From positions 1,302,001-1,366,000 of the forward strand of contig CP137326.1 in the NCBI GenBank assembly GCA_033182465.1: 64,000 bases of DNA, written 5' to 3'. This document shows, piece after piece, positions 1 through 10,483 of the stretch. Position numbers and translations under genes: made by a program. This stretch comes from Sanghuangporus weigelae (lineage: Eukaryota; Basidiomycota; Agaricomycetes; Hymenochaetales; Hymenochaetaceae). Under the pieces are notes generated by a model. The model worked only from the letters and a program-made list of their open reading frames with translations, made no database searches and had not been told where the DNA came from. Numbering within the stretch: position 1 is the stretch's first letter; the number at the start of each line of letters is the position of its first letter.

Positions 1-418
1 TTTAGCCCCGACCGCGCTGGCGCTTTCGATGTCTTTGCTGTCCTCCCTGACTCCTTCCGAATGTCGGAAGCACCTTGCCGCGTTCAGCGCTGCAACGCCT
101 ATCGGTGCTCTGGTCGTCTTTGCTATTCTGAACATACTTGGCGGCGATATCGAAGGAGAGTGGACGGGGATCGCTTTACTCTTATCCGTGCGTTCTGCGA
201 TCTCTATCATGTACACTTCGTCTGACATGACTTTCATTCTGCAGGGAGGCACGTTTTTATACGTCGCCACTGTCCTAGCGCCCGTATCCAAGCCGGAATC
301 GTCGCGATCATCAACATCATCGTCCACCGAGATGGGCGAAAGGCTGCGAATAGGCCTGATTTTACTGGGGATGTTCATCCCGTTGTTGATTTCTCTCGTT
401 ACTGGACATGAGCATTGA
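1..418 (+). CDS. ZIP family zinc transporter (ZIP9-like), 3' end
   Basis: Partial gene; the 5' part lies left of the window. Exons 1-187 and 245-418, with the first full codon at base 2. The reading includes a hydrophobic stretch, then GIALLLS joined directly to GGTFLYVATV, which matches the conserved metal-site helix of the ZIP9 (SLC39A9) group, where the motif is followed by a last membrane helix (MGERLRIGLILLGMFIPLLI here). ZIP proteins move zinc into the cytosol; ZIP9 members act at the Golgi or plasma membrane. The 57-nt intron (188-244, GTGCGT...CTGCAG) is a multiple of three and lacks stops, so a retained form would carry 19 extra residues in the helix. The family call is firm; the subfamily is inferred from one motif. 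Confidence 0.8.
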   Translation, partial: LAPTALALSMSLLSSLTPSECRKHLAAFSAATPIGALVVFAILNILGGDIEGEWTGIALLLSVRSAISIMYTSSDMTFILQGGTFLYVATVLAPVSKPESSRSSTSSSTEMGERLRIGLILLGMFIPLLISLVTGHEH

Positions 419-770
419 AAATAGTCGATAATGGTAATCTCTATCCAACTTGCTGTATCATTGAATCCCTAGAGATGTATAGACTCTGCAAAAGAAAAGA
501 AATTCTGCATTTTGTAATCGAAGTGTGAGATTATACGCGACGTGTCACAACGCGTCGGTCCCGTCGATTTCGGGGCGCGCGTGCCTGTATCTCGCAATAA
601 TTATGCGTCGAGTCAAAGCGACTCAGACTTTGACCTGAACCTGCGACAATATCGTTACTAACAACATTGTCCAGAGGCGATAGCTCGTGGCCATTTGTAA
701 ATACGAACGTTTCCGCAAACCAATCACAACTTCAACCGTTCCTGTCTCTTGCTTCGTACTTACCTATATC
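419..770. other. Intergenic: ZIP 3' flank and ligase promoter
   Basis: No gene seen. AT-rich 3' flank of the transporter, then the upstream region of the DNA ligase. One ACGCGT box is at 550-555. An upstream start codon in frame with the ligase is not needed by homology. Confidence 0.5.
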
Positions 771-2731
771 ATGTCCTCCAACGACGAACTTGCTGAAATA
801 AACGGCGTCAAGCCGAAGAAGTACCTTGCTGATGGCGAAGAGTGCGAGGCTCGGTCGCATACGAGGTCGGTTGGTTCGGTCAAAGATTGAACGGAGCCAC
901 TAATGAGTTGAATGAACGTCTGCCTGTAGTACAACCATTTACAAGATCAAACGAACCTGGGATCATTACTACTGGTATGTTGCATTTACATCCTTCCAAA
1001 CGACCGTGAATGCTGAATTGCTGTTTATTTTTCATTGTTTCAGTACATGTCCTGTACGTTATCCGAACAATAAAATGAAAATTTCATGTTTTTTGAACCT
1101 GCTTTCGTTTCAAGGCATGGAGAAATCAATCTCGCGTCCCTGTGAATGCGCGCTCGTGCAAGCATCTTCGCAGTGTCCTCGGAGACGCGTACGAAGACGC
1201 GCGTGTCGGGCATATGAACCCCGGCGCTGCGAAAAACGCCAAGAAGAGTAGCAGCAAGACGAGCAAGAATAAGAGTTCGGCGAAGAGGAAGAAACAAGAT
1301 GATGACGACGATGATGGTGAGGAAGATGCTGCTGCAGGAAGCCCGAGGAAGAAACCAAAGTCTTCGAAGAGTAACGGTGAAGCAATCGATGGTGATGAAG
1401 AAGCAGACGAAGAGGATAGTGAGGAGGGAGGGAAAGCTGTGGTTGAGGTGTTGCTCGCGGTTAAGTGGGACCTCGAGAAGGGCATTGATCCCACTGGTTG
1501 GTGGGTCTCTGAGAAACTCGACGGAGTTCGGTGAGCATATTGCCCCACAAGATTCGAGTGCGCTTGACCTCTGACGGAATGTTAGTGTCTTCTGGGATGG
1601 AAAGAGGATGCTGAGCAGGCTAGGCAACCCGTTCACTCCTCCGAAGTGGTTCATCGAGAGTATGGATTCATCTTTGAATGAAATAAATCAATGTTGATGA
1701 CTCTTTGCATCTGTAGAGTTACCGAAGGACGTAACTCTCGATGGAGAAGTACGTCGCTCTATGCGTCCATCTACTCCAATACTTCTGATCTCACTCTGAT
1801 CAATCTACAGCTTTTCGGCGGACGGGGCCAGTTCCAAAGCACCGTCTCCATCGTAAAGACACCCAACTCCCCGCGCTGGCAGGACATAACTTTCCAAATC
1901 TTCGATGTGCCCTCCTTGGGCTCCGAGCCGTTCGAAGAGCGTCTCAGCTGGCTCAGGTCCACTTTCCTTAAACTCTCCGGAGAGAGGAGGGAAAAACACG
2001 TTGCGGTCGTCGAGCATCTGAAAGCCAAGAGCCGTGAACATGTGTTTGAGTTGTTGAAGGAGGTAGAGAAGGAGGGTGGAGAGGGGCTTATGTTGAGGGA
2101 GCCAGGATCGTAAGTTGATGTTGTTTTCAGATGCATTCTTAGGTGTATGCTGATGCAAATTGTTACAAGTCAATACGCGGGTCAAAGGTCTTTTACGTTG
2201 CAGAAAGTCAAGGTCAGTCTTGTTCTTTGATACCGGCATCGCACTCCAAACTCATGTTATGATTTAGAGATTCTACGATGCGGAAGCCAAGGTGACCGGC
2301 TACGTACCTGGCAAAGGAAAGCACGACGGCGTCATGGGCGCACTGAAATGTGTCATGGCTTCAGGAAAGGTGTGTGTATTCATAACTTATCAAAAAGTAA
2401 TACTGCTAATGCGAATTTTGTCTGCCTCTCACTTGCAGACTTTCAGCGTTGGAACGGGATTCAGCGACAAGCAGCGCGCAAAGCCTCCGAAGATCGGCTC
2501 GATTATCACGTACAGGTTCCAGGAACTTACTATGGATGGAGTTCCCAGGTCAGAAATAGATGTTTTGATTACATATGAGAATTTTTAACCGAACTGGAGG
2601 AATTCTTTTGAACTAGGTTCCCATCGTATGTCGGTGAAGCGCTGGATAAGGATGAGCCGACAGATGCAGTTATTCCAAACGCAGACGCAAAGAAGGTTAG
2701 GAAGAAGACCGCTAACAACGACGAGGCTTAG
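771..2731 (+). CDS. ATP-dependent DNA ligase with N-terminal SWIM zinc finger
   Basis: 446 aa in 11 exons: 771-865, 930-974, 1044-1053, 1115-1530, 1586-1659, 1717-1748, 1811-2109, 2170-2212, 2268-2369, 2439-2548, 2617-2731. Residues about 30-65 form a SWIM finger: YYCTCPAWRNQ followed by SCKHL, i.e. CxC...CxH. A Lys/Asp/Glu-rich linker follows. The ligase core has motif I EKLDGVR (nucleophile K184), FWDG (III), LDGEL (IV), EGLMLREP (V) and a C-terminal OB-fold region. It seals nicks through a lysyl-AMP intermediate. The small adenylation+OB architecture is that of minimal viral/bacterial-type ligases, not LIG1 or LIG4. The two finger cysteines of CxC sit on a 10-nt exon. The start at 771 was chosen because the downstream text (GVKPKKYLADGEE) begins a conserved N-terminus; ACGCGT lies about 215 bp upstream. 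Confidence 0.9.
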
Positions 2732-3344
2732 GCGTAAGAATGTGGGCATTGCGCTGCGGCATGTTGGAGTGCATGCATCTTCCTTAGCCGACGGACTTCT
2801 TGAAATTTTACTGTATGCTTTTGCCTAACACACCCGTACGAGAACTCAGGAATAATTCACGCGTGTAGCTTTGTAGCTAATATTTATATCCGTAGGCTTC
2901 GCTGATAAGTAATTCTCATTTGGTTTTAGCGACAGCTCAGGGTAATTCTAAATTCGCATGGTGAGAGTCAATAAACAAAAAGCGAAACTTGCGGGAAGTG
3001 CTTTTTCTTTCGGGTATGTAGATCTCTAAAGTTCTATCACATAAAGGTTAGGTAAGGAGGGCAAGCGGACCGAAGTGAACTGAGTTATTTTCAAGAAGAC
3101 AGTGGGCGACTGGGAATGCGCAGAGGCAGCAGAGAAGCACCCAAGCATCACTTGACCTTGCACAAGGATTCGTCTGAGACCGAGAAGCGGAGAGGCTCTT
3201 CGGACTGTTGCCAGCGCAGAGAATCCAGACCAGTCACATACTTACAACAGTAGAAGAGATGCCCGGGCAGCTTGATATAGTCAATGCCCGCGATTCAAAT
3301 TGGCTTCTAGATGCGATGTTGTAAGTGTACAATTTCTATGGAGT
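2732..3344. other. Intergenic, no gene seen
   Basis: About 610 nt between the ligase stop and the stop of the ARC1-like relic. No reading frame with recognisable protein features, no tRNA arms found. Confidence 0.4.
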
Positions 3345-4900
3345 TTATGATAGTGAAGCACCGATGAGCGTGCGTGCAACGCACACGTCGTTCGCGGTGC
3401 GAATCTTATGTACGCTTTTTGTGACTGGATCTACCCAGGCTGCCTCTTTTGATTCTGGTGTTGTAAAGCCTAGAGAAACGGGCAGGGGAATGAAAAAAAT
3501 TAGCGTAACGATAAGATGAGAAACGCTGAAGATACGAACCCGGTCGGATAGTCTCGAATATTTTCTCTTTAGGGTTGAGCTGAGAAAGAGGCGTTGCGTC
3601 TATGGCCCCATACGCTTAACCAGAACATGCCCAAGAAAGTTAATTTATCTTACTTTCGAACTTCTCTCCCTCGAAGTACACTCGATCACTCGGTTTAGAT
3701 CCTGGCGGAGGTTGTACAAGTTCGATGCCAGCCTCCTTGCCGTCTATTGATGTTGCCTAATGGAGCCACTTTCAGCACACAGAACACCATCGCGAAGCTT
3801 TTCATCCCTCGCATGTTCGCTGGCTTCAGGTTACACTATTTGAAGGGTCAAATAGATGACACTGAAAAGCGGGAAAGCACTTACTACGATGATTATATCC
3901 CTGTCCCGCATTTGCTCAAGGGATATATAGTGTACGAGTCCAGAAAACGACAGTTCGAGGGCCGGTCTCCTCGCCAATATCGATTTGCTACAAAGCAAAT
4001 CAGTCGATTAAACCAAGGTTGGCATATGATGGGAATTATTACCTCGACATACAAGCCATCAGCGTCGGGATGTTTCTTGACTAGAACTCGGATTGAGAAA
4101 CTTGTTAGCCACTTGTCAAGATCTTTACTCGCTGTCGACAATATGCCCGACTCGAAGATCAATCGTCGAAGGTACGGGCTCTACGGCATCTTCAGCAGCA
4201 GCAGGAGCACTATTTCTTTGATGCACATCCTTCCGCATTGGCAGCTTTGTCCTTAGCCTCCTTCTTTTCCTTCCTCTCCCTCTTGGGTGCGGCGTCACTG
4301 GAGGATGCAACGAGCTCTTCGGCTTTGCTTGATATAGCAACTTGCTTCGCTGTCCGCTGCCTTGTATCAGCTGAAATTTTCTGAGCCTCCTCTTTGTTCT
4401 TCGGCGGCACAGCCTTGCGTTCAATCTTGGGCATATTGTCCAAGTCGAAAGTCACAAGAGCAAATGCTGGGGCGAGAGCATTCGCAGCTTTTCGGACAGA
4501 GGGACGGGTGATCGAAGTAGCGAGTAACAGCGGAGTGTGAATAGTACTGTGGAGGTTGCAATTGGGACTGTAAACAGTGTTTAAACTACAAGCGCATATG
4601 CATAGAACAATATGACTCACGAATGGGATGAAGGGCTCCATACAGTGACACAGTGCAACATCAGTCGTTGTCGGATAATTACTGACGAGGTATTTTTTTT
4701 TGTGTCAGAGCTGCATCTAGTGTCTTCACGGCTGATGGCTTCACAATACCGCCCTTTGAAATCCATTCAGAAATCTCTGCCTTGTCCTCTCGTTTACTTC
4801 AAAGTCTTCATCACGGCAACGACCAGATCGCGCAATGGGGATGGTAAAGCAGATATGACAGCGTTGTCTATGCGAATAGGAACTCGATCTGAACAATCTC
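3345..4900 (-). pseudogene. ARC1: ARC1/AIMP1-like tRNA-binding cofactor, decayed
   Basis: Read on minus from about 4900 to a stop at 3345-3347; the 5' limit is approximate. In order the remains show a GST-C-like N-terminus (EDKAEISEWISKGG), a Lys/Glu-rich linker (KIERKAVPPK, KREKKEAKDK-like), then an EMAP-II tRNA-binding domain: IDLRVGHIVD, KKHPDADGLYVE, SGLVHY, CNLKPANMRGMKSFAMV, LNPKEKIFE and a terminal GASLS. Arc1/p43 proteins deliver tRNA to aminoacyl-tRNA synthetases. Homologous pieces sit in different frames: near the T9 run (4693-4701), near 4501-4515, near 4205-4225, and at the A4 run 3943-3946 (one extra base before SGLVHY). A short insertion also splits the segment before the first intron near 4645. 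Introns at 3470-3539 and 3600-3653 are still intact. Either a recent pseudogene or a locally poor assembly; two breaks are at homopolymers. Confidence 0.72.
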
Positions 4901-5072
4901 GAGGAGCGCGACCAGGGAGTCGAAAAAAAAAAAGAGCTTTGCTGACTAATCAGATTGAACACGATATTCCTTCCGTATTTAGTTAGTGGCCTTTCCCGAC
5001 AGTCAACAACGCGACTGGCGGTGGCCGTCGGTCGACAACGCTCTACTTCGTCGCCAGCGACGATGAGCAAGA

Positions 5073-6927
5073 ATGAGAGTGCCACTGTCGCGCGCATCTT
5101 CAATGCGTCCGCTGCCAAAGCCACCTTCTCGCTTTACTCTCATGACACCTTCTGCCTCCCGTGCAGTGACCGTTGACCCGTCAGTCGACTTTAGCAAAGA
5201 AACACAGAGTATCTCGTACGCCATCCGTTCCCGTGCCAGGCTTACGGGACTTTTCAGTCGCGTCAGAATTCTCCGGCTTTCAACTTTGACCCGCCTGGGG
5301 ATCCTGGAGAAGAGCTGGACGCCGCGCGACGCACCAGTTCATTTCGCGTCCTCAACGTTCGGTCGCAACTAGCCGAGAAATATGCCAGGAGGCTGGACGA
5401 AGATGATGTTGTGGATCTCGGGAAAGGTACCATCATTAAGGACTGCTGAGTTCTCAGATCTTCAGAAGGCATGTTTGAAATAGGCTACTTTGCTGAAGAA
5501 CGCGAAAAAGCTGAACTTCTGGACTATGATCAGCACCTGACCCCTGCTGTTGATGAATCAGACGAAATAGATGCCCTTACAGACGTACAAAATAACGTGT
5601 CGCGTTCAGAAATGGATGGGGACGACGAGGATGGGTTTGGACTGACTCAGCACACACAGCGCTTACCTCCGGTGCGGGAGATAGACCAGCTGACGCGACA
5701 GATCTAGCAGAGCTCCTGAGAGCAGAGCAGTTGAGAAGGAAAACTTTCGGTGACCCGGACGACGACGACGGTGAATACGAATCGGAGGAAGGTGAAGAAG
5801 ACGAAGTAACTGAAGATAACGCGCTAGAAGGTGAGGAGCAAAAGAATGTCGCACAGTTGAGAACTCTAATGTGACACTGTTTTACCAGAATCGGACGCTG
5901 CTGAGGATGTGGCCGAATATGAAGCGCATACCTCTGGCGACGAAGAAATGATTTACCAGGAGAGTATTCATGAATCAGATGATGAGAAGCTAGAACAACG
6001 GGATTACTCGAGATTCTCTACGCCTTCAGGTTCTCCGGAAATTGATACGCTTGACATATCGGAGGAATTCGACAATGATGAACTCGTTGAGCCTGTAACG
6101 GAGGTAAGAAGCACTAGATGGGATCGCGACGAAGGAAACACCCTGTACTCTGTGGCTGACTTCAGCGAGGAACCCCCTGACGGAGAAGAATAACGAACAA
6201 GGATTGGCTTCAACTTCTATAACTCCAGAGCCACCATCGAGGTTACGGAAGAAGAGCCAAGGAAAGACTCAAAAATCGGACCCTTCGGATGAGTCTACAG
6301 TGACCCGTCAATCCTCCAAGTCGCCGATTAAGAAAGGAATTGCTGCTCCTTACGTTCTCCATCTGTCACTCAATTACAGACACCTCCACGCTCTGCGTCT
6401 TTTGGACCTGAGGCTCGTGATATCTAGTTTACGGCGACGTACTCGCGGAAACGACGTGAAGCCTCCTCGAGTTCGAAAAGAGCACCGATGAGAATACAAT
6501 CGACAATCTCAGAAGGTTCTGCTTCTGAGACAGAAAATATTTCTCTTTCAAAGAATAGGAAGTAGAACCAGTCTGCGTCCTTGGACACATCTCCGACTAA
6601 GAAGGTGAAGCTTGTTCCAGAGGTGTATATTGACGTCCTTCCTCTGTCCCCATCAAAGAAAGCTCCGAAGACCGAACCAGCAGTTGAGAGCAATGATCTT
6701 GACTCCTCATCCAAATCTGGCCAACCTGTGACTTGGGAACGGACTGCGAGATTGAAGGGTAAAGCTAATATAACTGATACGGAGCACTTTGCCTCCCATC
6801 ACTCCGACAGAGAATTAACCCCCCTCTCGCAACCCGAAGAACCCGAACTCCCTACGTCTTCCTGTTCGCGTGAATCAAAGGATTCCATGCGAGCAGGATC
6901 CTTTAAAAAGGTTACCTTCCTTGCATA
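5073..6927 (+). pseudogene. Decayed acidic nuclear-type protein, possibly Scm3/HJURP-like
   Basis: Homologous-looking coding text runs across this span but is broken. The best block reads LAEKYARRLDEDDVVDLGKG, then TIIKD, an in-frame TGA (5447-5449), then VLRSSEG, and is followed by long Asp/Glu-rich and Ser-rich parts ending KKVTFLA at 6925. There are frame changes near 5640-5700, near 6190 and near 6350, and in-frame TAG at 6425-6427 and 6563-6565 with protein-like text on both sides. One normal intron remains (5832-5888 region). The DD-x-VDL-x(3)-G-x-I-x-KDxGxLR pattern resembles fungal Scm3, the CENP-A chaperone, but I recall this pattern only loosely, so the identity is tentative. The first exon is unclear: a frame from an ATG at 5073 must join the frame used from about 5258. 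Confidence 0.55.
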
Positions 6928-8013
6928 ATTCTAATCATCTCAGTCCCCGAGCACATGGACGCATAAATCAACATACCTAGCACTCGCATTCGTACTCGCC
7001 TCAAAGCGTGACATACGATTCGCATTCAACATTTCGTCCTCGCTTGTTTTAGGGTTTGAATGTGGTGCGGGATTAGGCGGGAGGAACCTCTATATATATC
7101 ATGGACCCCGACCGGGATCGAAAGACGTCTGGGCCAAACAGAGCTTGTTGAAAGTGAGTGGAGGGCCTTCGGGGGCTTTGCTTGGTGTTGGTGCGTTGAC
7201 AGGGGAGATAGTGAGGAGGGTTTCATCTTGCTTTGTCTGAGTGAGAATGAGTTAATCGTGGTGAAGGATTTGGTATGAAGATGAAATACTAGTATACAAT
7301 GTATTGTAGTAGCTTGAGCGCATAAAGCCCGTATATCAATCGATTCAAGAGCCACTTGATCTTCATGTTTTGATGGTGTCTAAAGGCTGGTCTATTCAGC
7401 TGCACGACTACACTCGAGCTCGAGCTCAGCTGGCCTGAGTTCGTCCGTACACTACCTTGGACATCCAATCATGCAACCACGTCGAATATAGGTGGAAGAA
7501 TATTGGTAAAACAGGTGAAAGGAAAGGAAAAGAAGAAAAAGGTTCAACCTGAGCTTGAAACGACTCGATGGAGTGGGTACAGTAGTTTTGATTCGATGAC
7601 AATGATTAAGACGGATAAAAGAAGAAACAGAAATGAATACAAAAGTGCTTCTCTGAACACTCGAACGGAATAAGATATGTGTGAATGCCTAGAGAGTTCG
7701 AACGTCGTGAAAGTCAAGCATCCAGTGGCGATAGGGAGAAGGAACGAGAAATGAAAGACGAGAAAGATGATATGGGATTGAGAAAGTCAGCGTATGAGGA
7801 TGTACAGTCTATGTGGGAGGCAAATTTGACCGCGATCCCCTGTATGTGAAAATGACGGAAAGCGCGTCATGGAGTAGAAATCATCGAGTCCCTATAGCCT
7901 TTTGGTCGTCAAACATCCGTAATGCAGGACATGAACTTGTACTCTCATGGACAATGCATCGTCTCGCCACACCAACGACAAAGCCAAATGCAAGAGGACT
8001 CGAAACCACGCAA
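6928..8013. other. Intergenic between convergent units, no gene seen
   Basis: About 1.1 kb downstream of both the relic gene and the histone-fold gene. Purine-rich in part. Short frames here look like chance; nothing recognisable. Confidence 0.4.
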
Positions 8014-10483
8014 TCACCGCTTCGAATAAATCGTCCTCCCGGTGTTGGGAAACGTCCCATTCCGACTGTCACGCATACTCGCCTTGCTAGAAGAGGACGA
8101 TGCACCCGAACGCTGTCGATGGCGGGCCCTCTTTGCCGGACGCATATCTTCAGGTGTCACCTCACCATGAGCATTCTTGTCACCAGACTCCGACCCGCCA
8201 CTCGAAGGGGAGTCGATATGACCAGTCTCCGCATGGCGCCCATAAACTCTTTTATTAAGCACCTCCGGAGATGTTCCTTCAGAGAGAGGAGGGCGCCGCA
8301 AAGCTAATCCACCATTCTCGGGTGGTTTCTCCCTCCGACCATCCTTTATCGAATGCTCCTCGGGCTGCTGTGACTCGGCTCTATCATACGGTTGGAACTG
8401 TTTTGGTTCGATCTTCGGCCCGTCCTTCGCAGTGTCAGACATATTTTTACGAGCCACGAGCCGCTCATGGTCTTCCCCACCATTCTCGGGCGGTTTCTCC
8501 CTCTCGCCATTCTTTGTCGTATGATCCTCAGGCTGCTGCGGCTCGGGTCTACCATACGTTCGGAATTGTTGTGGGTCGGTCTTCCGCGTGTCCTTCGCAG
8601 TGTCAGAAATATTTTTACGAGCGACAAACCGCTCACGATCTTCCCCTAACTCCTTCGTTCCCACCATTTCCTCGGCAGATAGAACTTGAATCGACGGCTG
8701 CTTCGGCATAGATGACCTTTCTTTCTCCTCGCTCGGCTCGTCGACCGCTGTACTGCTCGCAACCGGTTTACCATTATCTCTATTGGCAGCTTCACGTGTC
8801 GTACCGCCCTTTTGTGTTTCGTCCGCTTTAACCTTACTAGTGGATTGCGGGGGAGGTAAAGGCGTGCGCGTCCATAGTGGTTGACCGGCCGTATCCACGC
8901 CCACAGGCGCGAATTGTACAGGCCTCCCGTTCGCATTTGGGTTCTTCACACCACTCTTCTCATGTTCTTCAAACACGATCGCGGGTGCGTCGGCTTCCTT
9001 CTCCTTGCCACCGTGCCGTGATGAATAAACTTTGGAGGAACGTCGAATAGATTCACGGTCTTTAGAATGCGTGGACGTAGACTGGGAGGACGGCGGACCG
9101 AGAGGCAGAACAGGAGGTGGTGGGGCTGGAGAATTAGCTGGTGCGGCTGATCTTGATGTAGAGGAGACGCGGTAGCGTATCTTGATCTTCACGCTACCAA
9201 TCTTATTACTGGTAGTCGAGCCATTGACAGTAGCATCTTCCGACTTATTTCCCTTTTCGGCGGGTGATGGAGGCGGAGGCATATGTCCGTTCGCACTCGA
9301 CTCGTTCGCCGCTTGAGATTCACGAGCTTTCTTGAGCTTCTGTCGTTCGCTTCGAATGACGGGAGTATTCGTGTTCGCGGTAGAACTCTTCGACTTTGAA
9401 GAGAATTTTCCATTTGCACTTGTATTCAGTGTCGGTACCGGCTTGCTTAGCCTGGGTACGGGCGTTGATACCTTAGACGTCGATGCAGACGCTGGCATTT
9501 GAGTGATTTTGGATTTGGTCGCAAAGACAGAGTCAGCACCTTCGACACCGACACCATGAAGAAGGGCTTCCTGGTCTTCAAGAATGCGTTTGCGCTCGAC
9601 AAGAGCGGCCTTCGGCGTCAGCGGCCGGGGTATCATTTCTGTATTATTCAGAGTCAATGTCAAGTACACCAACGGAGACGTGTAACGAAGAACACATCAT
9701 ACCTTGGAGAAAATTGTACTCGTCGAAATAGAAAGCGGAGTCCGCTAGAGAAGCTCGGTTAGTTTCTGAGCTGGCAGATCGACAAAAGGTAAGCGGCATA
9801 CCAATGTCATTATAGGTCGTAAGAGACCGTTTGTCAAGTCGAGAACGGGAATGGGCAACCCGTGTTAGTCGACGAATGAACTCCTCCTAGCGGGGAAAAA
9901 GTGAGCGCTACTGTCAGAGGTAAAGTAAGAGCCACGTACGGTGGCCAGGGAAACGAGGTACGAGGCCTCTTTCGAGTGAGCGCCACTCTGGCCCGCTGAA
10001 CTCGACAGGTTAGCGCGAGGAGGTAGAAAAGAAGCGAAGATACATACCATCAGCGGATAGGATAGCTTCTATTCGGGACATGGGGACAATGGTCTGGCCC
10101 GGGACGCGAGTCGTGGGTGGCTTGGGACGTGGCTTCTTTACGACGGGAGCTGGTTTTGCGGGTGCAGCACCGCTAGCAGCAGAAGCAGCGCGCTCAGGAG
10201 GAAGGCGATAGATGGGGTGCCATTGCGGTCTGGCTTCATCATAGTCGGATTCGTCGAGTTCGTCCACTTCTACTGTTTCAGCGGATGTATCGTCAGAGTA
10301 CTCGTCGCCCTCGTCCACTTCCATCCCTGTCGTGTTCTCGTATACGTTGTCCTTACCGTTGACATGCACGATTGTGGGGTGCTGGAGAGGCACAGAGGAG
10401 GTGGATGACGAAGAGGCTTTGGAGATTGTGGAGTTGTTATTGGTGCCAGAAGAGACGGGGTGGATAGTGATGCGAGGCGCCAT
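8014..10483 (-). CDS. Histone-fold (CBF/NF-Y type) protein with long Ser-rich tail
   Basis: 747 aa in 5 exons: 10048-10483, 9940-9995, 9802-9886, 9703-9744, 8014-9638 (minus). After a Ser/acidic N-terminus, residues about 130-200 form a histone fold: VPMSRIEAILSADAGQSG, SKEASYLVSLATEEFIRRL, then RSRLDKRSLTTYNDIA. Position and sequence suit the DPB3/Dls1/CHRAC-15/NF-YC-like class, which pairs with a second histone-fold subunit in DNA polymerase epsilon or chromatin remodelling complexes. The remaining 500 residues are low-complexity, rich in Ser, Pro and Lys, with a 56-residue direct repeat near the C-terminus and basic clusters (KRARHRQR) that could be nuclear signals. The large tail is far beyond a normal 15-20 kDa DPB3, so the specific role is open. 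Confidence 0.85.
8309..8644 (-). repeat. Two-copy 168-nt coding tandem repeat
   Basis: Two adjacent 56-codon units within the tail of the histone-fold protein. Both contain VARKN-x-SDTAKD near the start and end REKPPENGG. The units differ at about a third of residues but have no length change. Confidence 0.85.

Noticed and set aside
687-770. Earlier ligase start at 687
   Set aside because: The frame is open but the first codon there is not ATG, and the added residues show no conservation; 771 fits the conserved N-terminus.
1040-1654. 204-codon minus-strand frame over the ligase
   Set aside because: Antisense shadow of the Lys/Asp-rich ligase linker; Ser/Phe-rich composition is the expected complement.
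3747-4256. 169-codon plus-strand open frame as a gene
   Set aside because: It lies antisense to the ARC1-like relic, whose conserved motifs are clear on minus. The plus frame shows no recognisable feature.
5447-5449. In-frame TGA as a selenocysteine or readthrough codon
   Set aside because: The same gene also has two in-frame TAG codons and several frame changes; no selenoprotein context is expected in a higher fungus. Decay or error is simpler.
7813-8711. Plus-strand frames opposite the histone-fold gene
   Set aside because: They mirror the repetitive low-complexity coding sequence on minus and lack introns or conserved motifs.
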